From the NCBI RefSeq assembly GCF_042683125.1, contig NZ_JBHUIY010000019.1:13524-77523 (forward strand): a DNA stretch of 64,000 nucleotides. The letters run 5' to 3'. Origin of the DNA: Phaeospirillum tilakii. Its GTDB lineage: Bacteria > Pseudomonadota > Alphaproteobacteria > Rhodospirillales > Magnetospirillaceae. Positions 55,674 through 64,000 of this stretch are shown piece by piece. The position numbers and the translations under genes are program-made. Positions within the stretch are counted from its first letter, which is position 1. Each line of letters starts with the position of its first letter. The notes below the pieces were generated by a model, which saw nothing but the letters and a program-made list of their open reading frames with translations, ran no database searches and was not told where the DNA came from.

Positions 55674-55692
55674 CGCTATCGCAACCATAGCG
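55674..55692. promoter_or_regulatory. LysR-type operator in the LysR/gcdH gap
   Basis: A perfect inverted repeat CGCTAT-N7-ATAGCG (T-N11-A type) lies inside the AT-rich divergent promoter, with ATATAACG and GAATATAT on either side. Its position, 42 bp from the LysR start and 90 bp from gcdH, suits binding by the adjacent regulator. Confidence 0.6.
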
Positions 55693-55781
55693 AATATATT
55701 TTTTACCTGCATGGGCCGGGCGTTGCACCCTGGGGCCGGCCGCCCTCCGACCAAGACGGCCACCATCAGGGAGGCTTCACC

Positions 55782-56963
55782 GTGCAGACGTTCCGCTGGG
55801 ACGACCCGCTTGATCTCGACGCGCAACTGACCGAGGAGGAGCGGCTGATCGCCGCCTCGGCCCGGGGCTACAGCCAGGACCGGCTCCAGCCCCGGGTGCT
55901 GACCGCCTATCGCGAGGAGCGGTTCGACCGCGAGATCATGACCGAGATGGGCGAGATCGGCCTGCTCGGCCCGACCCTGCCGGAGGAATATGGCGGGGCC
56001 GGAATCAGCCATGTCGGCTATGGCCTGATCGCCCGCGAGATCGAGCGGGTCGATTCCGGCTATCGCTCGGCGATGAGCGTGCAATCCTCGCTGGTGATGC
56101 ATCCGATCCACGCCTATGGCAGCGAAGAGCAGCGCCGGCGCTGGCTGCCCCGCCTCGCCAAGGGCGAGCTGATCGGCTGCTTCGGCCTGACCGAGCCGGA
56201 TTCCGGCTCGGATCCGGCCAGCCTGCGCACCCACGCCCGCCCCGCCCCCGGCGGCTACCGCCTGACCGGCAGCAAGATGTGGATCACCAACGCCCCGATC
56301 GCCGATCTGGCGATCGTCTGGGCCAAGTCCGAGGCGCATGACGGCAAGATCCGGGGCTTCGTGGTCGAACGCGGCGCCCCCGGCTTCTCCACCCCCAAGA
56401 TCGAGGGCAAGCTGTCGCTGCGCGCCTCGATCACCGGCGAGCTGGTGCTGGACGAGGTGTTCGTGCCGGAAGAGAACCTGTTGCCGGGGGCCAGCGGCCT
56501 GTCCGGCCCGTTCGGCTGCCTCAACAAGGCCCGCTACGGCATCGCCTGGGGGGTGGTGGGGGCGGCCGAGTTCTGCTGGCACGCCGCCCGCCAATACACC
56601 CTCGACCGCAAGCAGTTCGGCCGGCCGCTCGCCGCCACCCAGTTGATCCAGTTCAAACTGGCCCAGATGCAGACCGAGATCGCCCTGGCCGCCCAGGCGG
56701 CGCTGCGGGTCGGCCGGCTGATCGACCAGGGCGCCTGGGCGCCGGAGATGGTATCGCTGATCAAGCGCAACAACTGCCTCAAGGCGCTGGAGATCGCCCG
56801 GATGGCGCGCGACATGCACGGCGGCAACGGCATCGCCGACGAATTCCACGTCTTCCGCCACATGGCCAACCTGGAGACGGTCAACACCTACGAGGGCACC
56901 CAGGACGTCCACGCCCTGATCCTCGGCCGGGCCCAGACCGGGTTGCAGGCCTTCACGGCCTGA
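55782..56963 (+). CDS. gcdH: Glutaryl-CoA dehydrogenase
   Basis: A 393-residue FAD-dependent acyl-CoA dehydrogenase that oxidises and decarboxylates glutaryl-CoA to crotonyl-CoA, in lysine, tryptophan or aromatic breakdown. Seen: GLLGPTLPEEYGGAGISHVG, RVDSGYRSAMSVQSSLVMHP (typical of GcdH), FGLTEPDSGSDPASLRT, the FAD block WITNAPIADLAIVWAK, and catalytic Glu371 in VNTYEGTQDVHALILGRA. The start is GTG at 55782 behind AGGGAGG. Its product, crotonyl-CoA, is the substrate of Ccr encoded at 4-5 kb. It forms an operon with a CoA-transferase. Confidence 0.95.
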   Translation: MQTFRWDDPLDLDAQLTEEERLIAASARGYSQDRLQPRVLTAYREERFDREIMTEMGEIGLLGPTLPEEYGGAGISHVGYGLIAREIERVDSGYRSAMSVQSSLVMHPIHAYGSEEQRRRWLPRLAKGELIGCFGLTEPDSGSDPASLRTHARPAPGGYRLTGSKMWITNAPIADLAIVWAKSEAHDGKIRGFVVERGAPGFSTPKIEGKLSLRASITGELVLDEVFVPEENLLPGASGLSGPFGCLNKARYGIAWGVVGAAEFCWHAARQYTLDRKQFGRPLAATQLIQFKLAQMQTEIALAAQAALRVGRLIDQGAWAPEMVSLIKRNNCLKALEIARMARDMHGGNGIADEFHVFRHMANLETVNTYEGTQDVHALILGRAQTGLQAFTA

Positions 56964-56979
56964 GCGGGAGGACGACACG

Positions 56980-58197
56980 ATGGCGGGAGCCCTGTCCCAT
57001 CTGCGCGTGCTCGACCTCAGCCGGGTGCTGGCCGGTCCGTGGGCCGGCCAGATGCTGGCCGACCTCGGCGCCGAGGTGATCAAGGTCGAAAAGCCGGTCG
57101 CGGGCGACGACACCCGCCATTGGGGGCCGCCGTTCCTGCGCGCCCCCGACGGCAGCGACACCGGCGAGAGCGCCTATTACCTCGCCGCCAATCGCGGCAA
57201 ACGCTCGCTGGCGATCGACATCACCCGGCCCGAGGGGCAGGACCTGATCCGCCGCCTCGCCCGCCGCTGCGACGTGGTGCTGGAGAATTTCAAGGTCGGC
57301 GGGCTGGCCAAATACGGTCTCGATTATCCGGCGCTGCGGGCGGAGAAGCCCGACCTCGTCTATTGCTCGATCACCGGCTTCGGCCAGGACGGGCCGCTGG
57401 CGGCGCGGGCCGGCTATGATTTCCTGGTGCAGGGGATGGGCGGGCTGATGAGCCTGACCGGCGAGGCGGACGGCGAGCCGATGAAGGTCGGCGTCGCGCT
57501 GACCGACCTGTTCACCGGGATGTATGCCACCGTCGCGGTGCTGGCGGCACTGGCCCACCGCGACCGCACCGGCGAGGGCCAGGCGATCGACCTCGCCTTG
57601 CTCGACGTCCAGGTGGCGATGCTGGCCAATCAGGCCAGCAATTATCTGGTCGGCGGCGTGGTCCCCACCCGGCTGGGCAACGCCCATCCCAACATCGTCC
57701 CCTATCAGGCCTTCGCCACCGCCGACGGCCATGTGATCCTGGCGGTGGGCAATGACGGCCAGTTCCGCCGCTTCTGCGCGGTGGCCGGCCGGCCCGAACT
57801 GGCCGACGACCCGCGCTTCGCCACCAACACCGCCCGGGTCCATCACCGCGAGACGCTGATCCCGCTGCTGCGGCCCCTGATCGCCGGACGCAGCAGCCGC
57901 GACTGGATCGCCGCGCTGGAGGCCGAGGGAGTCCCCTGCGGCCCGATCAACCGGCTCGATCAGGTGTTCGACACCGAACAGCTGCGCCATCGCGGCATGG
58001 TGGCGACCCTGCCCCACCCCCTCGGCGGCACGGTGCGGACGGTGGCCAACCCGATCAAGCTGTCGGCGACGCCGGTGGGCTATGACCGCCCGCCGCCGCT
58101 GCTCGGCGCCGACACCGCCGGCCTGTTGAAGGAGCTGCTGGGGCTGGGCGAGGACGAAATCGCCGCCCTCGCCGCGCGCGGCGCGATCGGCCGCTGA
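56980..58197 (+). CDS. CaiB/BaiF family CoA-transferase (probable glutarate CoA-transferase)
   Basis: A 405-residue family III CoA-transferase, 16 bp downstream of gcdH. Family motifs: RVLDLSRVLAGPWAGQMLADLGAEVIKVE at the N-terminus, NRGKRSLAIDITRPEGQDL, VYCSITGFGQDGP and catalytic Asp176 in GVALTDLFTGMYAT. Pairing with gcdH is typical of succinyl-CoA:glutarate CoA-transferase, which would activate glutarate for the dehydrogenase. The substrate is inferred from context. GGGAGG lies upstream of the start. Confidence 0.9.
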   Translation: MAGALSHLRVLDLSRVLAGPWAGQMLADLGAEVIKVEKPVAGDDTRHWGPPFLRAPDGSDTGESAYYLAANRGKRSLAIDITRPEGQDLIRRLARRCDVVLENFKVGGLAKYGLDYPALRAEKPDLVYCSITGFGQDGPLAARAGYDFLVQGMGGLMSLTGEADGEPMKVGVALTDLFTGMYATVAVLAALAHRDRTGEGQAIDLALLDVQVAMLANQASNYLVGGVVPTRLGNAHPNIVPYQAFATADGHVILAVGNDGQFRRFCAVAGRPELADDPRFATNTARVHHRETLIPLLRPLIAGRSSRDWIAALEAEGVPCGPINRLDQVFDTEQLRHRGMVATLPHPLGGTVRTVANPIKLSATPVGYDRPPPLLGADTAGLLKELLGLGEDEIAALAARGAIGR

Positions 58198-58642
58198 CCG
58201 GGCCGGGATGGGTAATCACGGCGAAGCGGGGCCGACACGGCCAGATCAAAATTCCCGCCCTTGGTCAGAGTGAGTCATATTCAGACGGCCGCCCCCATAC
58301 ATGGATCATGGGAAACCAGGGTTGATCTTGTATGGGAAGTCTTCACCGATAAACCGGATATGTCCTGGGTGGACTGATGGATGGATAATAACGCCGCGGT
58401 TGCGTCGAGGCTGGACTTGCAGCGGATCTGGCGGCACCCTGAGACAATTGGATGAGATGACGTTCCCATCGCTGCGCCGATCGGAGCGGTGGTTGACCTG
58501 TGGCGGCAATGAACGGACGTGACCAGCCCATGAAAAATATCTGTCGGAAATCCTCTGCCGCTCCGGTGGAGCCGGGCTGGGCAAATCACCTCTCACGGGC
58601 ATCGTCTTCAGCCCAGGTCCGGCGGTCGGGAGTGGTGTGGGG
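58198..58642. other. 445-bp lower-GC gap before the autotransporter
   Basis: No convincing gene is seen. Composition is clearly lower in GC than the surroundings, and reading frames on both strands lack coding bias. A hairpin (cccatac 58294-58300 with gtatggg 58330-58336) may mark the end of the gcdH operon. The rest may hold the autotransporter promoter, or be the scar of a past insertion. Confidence 0.4.
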
Positions 58643-61273
58643 ATGAACGGAAAGGTTCTGATCGCCGGCACGTCGCTGCTGGTGTTGGCCGCGGGGGTGG
58701 CGGATCACCGTCCCGCCCTGGCCGACACCACCATTACGGGCTCGGGGGGCTCTCAGGCCTGGACGTCAGGCAATTTCACCGTCACCAGCACCGGCACGCT
58801 CACCGCCCTCCGGCCGATCACCAGCACTGGCTCCCTGGGTACACTGACCATCGAGGGCCTGGGCCGTCTCGTCGCCGGCAGCACCGGTATTTACAACACC
58901 GCCACCATCGCCACATTGGTCAACAGCGGCACCATCAGCGGCACCCAGGGTGGGGTCAACAACCAATCCGGGACGATCACCTCCCTTCTCAACAGCGGCA
59001 CCATCAGCGCCGGCAACACCGGGATCAACAATCGCGCCAGCATCGGCACCCTGACCAACAGCGCCAACATCGTCGGCAGCGCCTTCTCTGGCATCAACAA
59101 TGACGGCACCATTGCGGTCCTGACCAACAGCGGCACGATCAGCGGCAACGCCGGCATCAACAATACCGGCAGCATCGCGGTGGTGGACAACAGCGGGACG
59201 GTCAGCGCCACCTATTCCGGGCTGATCAACAACGGCACCATCGGCCAGTTCACCAACAGCGGCACCATCATCGCTCGGAACGGCGGGGTTGGTGTCATCA
59301 ACGGCAGCAGAATGGGCACGCTGATCAACACCGGCTCCATTCAGGGAGGGGTCACGACCGCGATCTGGAACTTGGGCAGCCTCGGCAGGCTTTCCAACAG
59401 CGGCGTGATCACCGATGTGAAGTGGGGGGTCCTCAATGGCAACAATGCCACCCTTTCCAGCCTCGACAACGCTTCCGGCGGCATCATCCACGGCGACAGC
59501 ACCGGAATTCGGAATTCCGGCAGCATCGGCACGCTGTCCAACAGCGGCACGATCAGCGGCGCGATCGCCCTCGCCAACACCGCGTCCGGCAGCATCGGCG
59601 CGATCGTCAACAGCGGGGTGATCGAAGGCAATATCGTCAATGCCAGTTCCCACGGCCTGACCATCGACGGCGGCAGCGGCGGGACCTTCGGCACACTGAC
59701 CGGCTATGCGGCGAACACGGCGGGGACCATCACCAGCACGCTTTCCAACCTGACCTTCGCCTCCGGCAATCTGCTGCTGAACGACAACATCAATGTCGGC
59801 GCCCGCAGCGTCATCAATACGGGCGCGACGCTGAGCTTTTCCAACAGCCCGACCATCACCGGCACTTACAGCCAGACCGGCGGCGGACTGGTCATCCCGG
59901 TGGTCTCGGTCAACAGTTACGGCTATTTGACCGTGACCGGCGGCGCCACCATCACCGGGGCGGCGATCACCATCTCGGGCGTCAGCCTGAGCGCCGGCGA
60001 GACCTACTTGATCGTCAGGGGCGGGGCCAGCAGCACCTATACCAACAACAGCGTGATCGTGGTCGGCACCAGCGGCCTGAAAGCGTCGCTGACCGCCGTC
60101 GGCAATGTCCTGGAGGTGACCCTGGCCAAGAAGGGGCCGGCGGGCGGCTATGTGGCGCTGGGGCGGACGGCCGGGGGCGCGGCGGTCGGGGTCGGCGCGG
60201 CGCTGGACGCCATCGCCGCCTCGAACGGCGCGGCGGCGCTGGCCTTCCAGACCAAGGTGCTGGATCCGTTGAACAACCTGCCCGAGTCGGCGCAGGCGAC
60301 GGCGGTCAAGCAACTGGCGCCCAGCCAGGTCACGCCGCTCGTCCAGGTGACGGCGCAGATCGAGCCGGTGGTCCAGGCGATCGACACCCGTCAACTGGCG
60401 CTGGCCGAGGGCGGCGGAGTGTCCGGCGTCGCGGCGGGATCGGAGCCCCATTCCTCCGGCCTGTGGGGGCAGGTGCTGGGAGGATATGCCCTGCGCGGCA
60501 CCACCGCCGACGCCGACGGGGCCAAGTCCACCAGCTTCGGTCTGATGAGCGGGCTCGATTTTCACGTTGCCGCCGGCAGTAGCGTCGGCGTCGCCGCGAG
60601 CTGGCTGCGCGGCTGGACCGCCGGCCTGGGCGCGTCCTCGGGCAACCTCACCACCGTCGACAGCTATCAGCTGACCACCTATGGCCTGCATCGTTTCGGG
60701 TGGGCTTTCGTCGATGGGCAGGCGGGTTTCGGCTATGACCGCTTCAACCAGCGGCGGACCATCGGCTTCCTGGGCCAGCAGGCGCATGCCGATTACGACG
60801 GCCAGCATTATGTGGCGAAGATCGGCGGCGGCTACGACATCCCGGTGAACGCGGCGGTGACCGTGACGCCGATCGCCGGCCTGCGCTATCTGCGGGTGGT
60901 CTCGGACGGCTACACCGAGAGCGGTTCGGACGAGAATCTGACCATCCGCCGGCGGGGCAGCCAGTCGGTGACCCAGGACATCGGGGTCAAGGTCGGCTGG
61001 TCGGTGGCCACGCCCCTGGGGAGGGTGAGGCCCGAGGCCCAGCTGGCCTGGGTGCATGATTATCTGCAAGGCCCGATCGCCACCTCCGGCCTGATGGGGG
61101 GCGAGGGCTTCACCAGCACCGTGGCCCGCACGGCGGCGGACGGTGCCCGCCTGAACCTGTCGGCGACGCTGGAGCAGTCGGACGATCTGACCCTGAAGGC
61201 TGATTATTCCGGCGAGGCACGGCCCAATTATCAGAGCCACACCGGGCTGCTGAAGGCCACCTGGGGGTTCTGA
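58643..61273 (+). CDS. Autotransporter with repeat-rich passenger domain
   Basis: An 876-residue type Va secretion protein. A signal peptide covers about residues 1-28. The passenger (about 30-510) is built of degenerate repeats of about 20 residues around LTNSGTISGNAGINNTGSI, rich in Gly, Ser, Thr and Asn and low in charge, as in beta-helical surface proteins. It contains no cysteine. The last roughly 270 residues form the outer-membrane beta-barrel (SSGLWGQVLGGYALRGTT, SWLRGWTAGLGASSG, FGWAFVDGQAGFGYDRFN, YVAKIGGGYDIPVN) and end in Phe, the usual sorting signal (LLKATWGF). It is probably displayed as an adhesin or surface layer component. The passenger codons are less GC-biased than neighbours, and the upstream gap is also low in GC. 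Confidence 0.88.
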   Translation: MNGKVLIAGTSLLVLAAGVADHRPALADTTITGSGGSQAWTSGNFTVTSTGTLTALRPITSTGSLGTLTIEGLGRLVAGSTGIYNTATIATLVNSGTISGTQGGVNNQSGTITSLLNSGTISAGNTGINNRASIGTLTNSANIVGSAFSGINNDGTIAVLTNSGTISGNAGINNTGSIAVVDNSGTVSATYSGLINNGTIGQFTNSGTIIARNGGVGVINGSRMGTLINTGSIQGGVTTAIWNLGSLGRLSNSGVITDVKWGVLNGNNATLSSLDNASGGIIHGDSTGIRNSGSIGTLSNSGTISGAIALANTASGSIGAIVNSGVIEGNIVNASSHGLTIDGGSGGTFGTLTGYAANTAGTITSTLSNLTFASGNLLLNDNINVGARSVINTGATLSFSNSPTITGTYSQTGGGLVIPVVSVNSYGYLTVTGGATITGAAITISGVSLSAGETYLIVRGGASSTYTNNSVIVVGTSGLKASLTAVGNVLEVTLAKKGPAGGYVALGRTAGGAAVGVGAALDAIAASNGAAALAFQTKVLDPLNNLPESAQATAVKQLAPSQVTPLVQVTAQIEPVVQAIDTRQLALAEGGGVSGVAAGSEPHSSGLWGQVLGGYALRGTTADADGAKSTSFGLMSGLDFHVAAGSSVGVAASWLRGWTAGLGASSGNLTTVDSYQLTTYGLHRFGWAFVDGQAGFGYDRFNQRRTIGFLGQQAHADYDGQHYVAKIGGGYDIPVNAAVTVTPIAGLRYLRVVSDGYTESGSDENLTIRRRGSQSVTQDIGVKVGWSVATPLGRVRPEAQLAWVHDYLQGPIATSGLMGGEGFTSTVARTAADGARLNLSATLEQSDDLTLKADYSGEARPNYQSHTGLLKATWGF

Positions 61274-61326
61274 ACGGCGGGTCGATCGGGTTGACTTATG
61301 CCCCGCCCAGCCTCCCGCCTGACTCC

Positions 61327-61381
61327 CATCAAAGGGTTCCAAGGGCCCTCGGCCCTTGGCGGGTGTGGGCAGCGCCCACCT
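61327..61381. repeat. Intergenic palindromic repeat, family B, half copy
   Basis: Contains aagggttccaagggccctcg, gcccttggcggg and gtgggcagcgcccac. It lies between the convergent autotransporter and glycosyltransferase-like stops. Confidence 0.75.
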
Positions 61382-61393
61382 AAACCGCGTTGA

Positions 61394-62320
61394 CTACTCC
61401 CCGCCCTCTCCGTCCTCACCATCGGGGGCGGTGCGCAGGCGGACGAGGAGGTCGCGGACGGTGGCGAGGTTATGGGCGGTGTTGGCGAGGTGCAGCACCC
61501 GGGCGCCGGTGTCCAGCGCGGTGTCGCGGTCGGTGTTGTTGTACGTGGCGCAGGGCAAAGCCCGCAGGCGCAACGTCTCTTCGCCAAGGTCCAGGGGCGC
61601 GGCGGCGGCGGGGGTGAACAGATCGGGGGCCTGGGCGGCGAGGAAGCGGACCAGGGCGGTCTGTTCGCGCAGCCATTCGTCGCAGCTGTCGATCGCCGCC
61701 CGCCACGCGGTAAAAAAGGCGGCGCGGGCGGCGGGGTTGGCGCCGAACAGCAGGACGCCGCTGTTGATCACCGCGCAGCGATTGACCTGCCAGTTGGGGC
61801 GATCGACCAGGGTGACGGCGACGTCGAACGGGGCCGCGTCGTAGGCATCCTCGATCGGGCGGACCGGGATGGCGTCGGCGTCGAGGAAGATCATCCGCTC
61901 GGCGCCGATCCGGCGGGAGGCGTCCTCCATGCACGGCACCTTCTGGAGCAGCATGTTCTCGAAGGCCAAGCCGGCCTTGATCAACGGCCGGGCCAGCGGG
62001 CTGCCCGGCCAGCGTTTCAGCACCGCCTTGCGCAGGCGCTGGCGCCAGGTGCGGCGGAAGCGGGCGTTGTAGGCGATCGCCATCTCGACCTGACGGGCGG
62101 GGGGCAGGCTGGCGGCGAGCGGGCCGAGGTCGGCGATGCGGCCGGTCCAGTCCACCACCTCGACCCCGGTGGTGGGACAGGCGAAGCGGGCGCGGCGGCG
62201 ATCGTCGCCCCAATCATAGACCAGCACCCGGGCCGAGGGAGCGACGCGGCGGATCTGGGCAACGGTCAAGGCGATGAAATCGTAATATTTCGCGTTGCCC
62301 ATCACCACATAGGCGGTCAT
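61394..62320 (-). CDS. Glycosyltransferase-like protein (DxD motif)
   Basis: A 308-residue soluble protein resembling GT-A-fold enzymes of the GT8-like kind. N-terminal YVVMGNAKYYDFIALTVAQI starts the nucleotide-sugar fold, followed by ARVLVYDWGDD. The DxD-type metal motif is in AERMIFLDADAIPVRPIED. Further blocks are AINSGVLLFGAN-like (CAVINSGVLLFGANPAARAAF) and RALPCATYNNTD. The start MTAYVVMGN at 62320 is chosen because the sequence upstream is a family B repeat. Donor and acceptor are unknown. It is flanked on both sides by family B repeats. Confidence 0.75.
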   Translation of the reverse strand: MTAYVVMGNAKYYDFIALTVAQIRRVAPSARVLVYDWGDDRRRARFACPTTGVEVVDWTGRIADLGPLAASLPPARQVEMAIAYNARFRRTWRQRLRKAVLKRWPGSPLARPLIKAGLAFENMLLQKVPCMEDASRRIGAERMIFLDADAIPVRPIEDAYDAAPFDVAVTLVDRPNWQVNRCAVINSGVLLFGANPAARAAFFTAWRAAIDSCDEWLREQTALVRFLAAQAPDLFTPAAAAPLDLGEETLRLRALPCATYNNTDRDTALDTGARVLHLANTAHNLATVRDLLVRLRTAPDGEDGEGGE

Positions 62321-62341
62321 CGTCGGCGTTCCCTCGCTGTT

Positions 62342-62487
62342 TCCCGGGCTCCGCCCGGACCCGCCAAGGGCCGGGGGCCCTTGGATCCCTTGCCTTGTCC
62401 TGTGTGAGGCGAAAGGCGGTGTCACGCCCGACCATCAATGGGTTCCAAGGGCCTTGCGGCCCTTGGCGGGTGCGGGCAGAGCCCGCC
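62342..62487. repeat. Intergenic palindromic repeat, family B, copy 4
   Basis: Blocks cccgggctccgcccgg, cccgccaagggccgggggcc, then gggttccaagggccttgcgg and gcgggcagagcccgc. It lies between the gmk stop and the glycosyltransferase-like start on the same strand. Confidence 0.8.
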
Positions 62488-62488
62488 T

Positions 62489-63154
<666 letters not shown>

Positions 63155-63155
63155 G

Positions 63156-64000
63156 TCAGACCGTCACCCCGGCCGCGACGTCGCGGAAGGCCGGGATCTG
63201 GTCGAAGTTCATGTAGCGGTAGATCTCGCCGGCCTTGGCATCGACCGCCGCCACCTGCTCGAGATATTCCGCCGGAGTCGGGATACGGCCGAGCAGGGCG
63301 CACACCGCCGCCAGTTCGGCCGAGCCGAGATAGACCCTTGTGTCGATGCCGAGGCGGTTGGGGAAGTTGCGGGTCGAGGTCGACAGCGCGGTGGCGCCCT
63401 TGCGGATCTGGGCTTGGTTGCCCATGCACAACGAGCAGCCCGGCAGCTCCATCCGCGCCCCGGCGCGGCCGAGGATGCCGTAATAGCCTTCCTCGGTCAG
63501 GATCATCTGATCCATCTTGGTCGGCGGCGCGACCCACAGCCGGGTCGGGATGTCGCTCTTGCCGTCGAGCACCCGGCCGGCGGCGCGGAAGTGACCGATA
63601 TTGGTCATGCAGGAGCCGATAAACACCTCGTCGATCTTGTCGCCGGCGACCTCGGACAGCGGCTTGACGTCGTCCGGGTCGTTGGGACAGGCGAGGATCG
63701 GTTCCTTGATCTCGTTGATGTCGATCTCGATCACGGCGGCGTAATCGGCGTCGGCATCGGGGGCGAGCAGCTGGGGATCGGCGATCCAGGCTTCCATCGC
63801 CTTGATGCGGCGTTCGAGGGCGCGGCGGTCCTGATAGCCCTCGGCGATCATCCACTTCATCAGGGTGATGTTCGAGCGCATGTATTCGATGATCGGCGCC
63901 GGGCCGAGATGGACGGTGCAGCCGGCGGCGGAACGCTCGGCCGAGGCGTCGGTCAGCTCGAACGCCTGTTCGACCTTGAGGTCGGGCAGGCCCTCGATTT
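63156..64000 (-). CDS. acnB: Aconitate hydratase B, C-terminal part (partial)
   Basis: The last 281 codons of the bifunctional aconitase B / 2-methylisocitrate dehydratase; the 5' part lies beyond the window. The frame stays open to the window edge (IEGLPDLKVEQAFELTDASA at the edge). Cluster cysteines of the AcnB type are seen in IGSCMTNIGHFRAAG and LPGCSLCMGNQAQIR. Other AcnB blocks are TVHLGPAPIIEYMRS, YYGILGRAGARMELPG and STSTRNFPNRLG. It is a tricarboxylic-acid-cycle enzyme with an oxygen-labile [4Fe-4S] cluster. Confidence 0.95.
   Translation of the reverse strand, partial: IEGLPDLKVEQAFELTDASAERSAAGCTVHLGPAPIIEYMRSNITLMKWMIAEGYQDRRALERRIKAMEAWIADPQLLAPDADADYAAVIEIDINEIKEPILACPNDPDDVKPLSEVAGDKIDEVFIGSCMTNIGHFRAAGRVLDGKSDIPTRLWVAPPTKMDQMILTEEGYYGILGRAGARMELPGCSLCMGNQAQIRKGATALSTSTRNFPNRLGIDTRVYLGSAELAAVCALLGRIPTPAEYLEQVAAVDAKAGEIYRYMNFDQIPAFRDVAAGVTV

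Noticed and set aside
13643..62487. Family B repeats as CRISPR repeats or insertion-sequence ends
   Set aside because: Copies are kilobases apart, not spaced by short unique spacers, and no transposase or cas gene is linked.

Overview
The window is very GC-rich and densely coding, with strong G/C bias at third codon positions. Its gene content points to an alphaproteobacterium, most likely a purple non-sulfur member of the Rhodospirillales. The markers are the ethylmalonyl-CoA pathway cluster (mcd, ccr, ecm), the O2-independent ubiquinone genes ubiTUV, a hopanoid cluster (hpnN-hpnK-hpnL), a cobalamin riboswitch with cobalamin biosynthesis, a DctA carrier and flagellar fliO/fliP with an FlhB-like partner. 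No tRNA, rRNA, CRISPR array or intact insertion sequence was seen.

Layout: 0-7.5 kb holds azoR with a divergent LysR regulator, then ccr-mcd and divergent ecm of the ethylmalonyl-CoA pathway. 7.6-11.6 kb holds lsrF, trpF, rpsT and dnaA. 11.8-13.5 kb is a tightly overlapped flagellar export operon (flhX, a small unknown, fliO, fliP). 13.9-20.3 kb holds a large MscS channel, a CDF metal transporter and a cyclic-di-GMP-type pair (degenerate HD-GYP response regulator and a PilZ protein). 20.5-25.6 kb holds tgt-queA, cbiB, a small c-type cytochrome, thioredoxin and an SMR exporter. 25.7-30 kb holds two convergent TPR/glycosyltransferase-like paralogues with a 59-codon gene between them. 30-39.6 kb holds secA, the ubiTUV operon and a pqi lipid-transport operon. 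39.6-42.6 kb holds radC, a PadR-like regulator, an ELM1-like protein and a stand-alone RAM domain. 42.6-47 kb is hpnN-hpnK-hpnL. 47.2-49.8 kb is a cobalamin-riboswitch-led module: a 39-residue peptide, a radical SAM/SPASM maturase and a PAS-LytTR regulator. 50-58.2 kb holds dctA, an SsuABC/TauABC-like ABC transporter, and a LysR regulator divergent from gcdH and a CoA-transferase (glutarate/glutaryl-CoA catabolism). 58.6-64 kb holds an autotransporter, a glycosyltransferase-like gene, gmk and the 3' part of acnB.

The most interesting system is at 47.2-49 kb: a B12 riboswitch placed directly before a tiny peptide gene, which is translationally coupled (TTGA overlap) to a radical SAM/SPASM enzyme. 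This looks like a B12-regulated RiPP (modified peptide). It shares the window with a B12-dependent mutase (ecm) and a B12 biosynthesis gene (cbiB). A second genome-scale signal is a set of intergenic palindromic repeats in two families (called A and B here). In this window they occur only after gene 3' ends and never in a divergent promoter gap, which suggests a transcript-end role.
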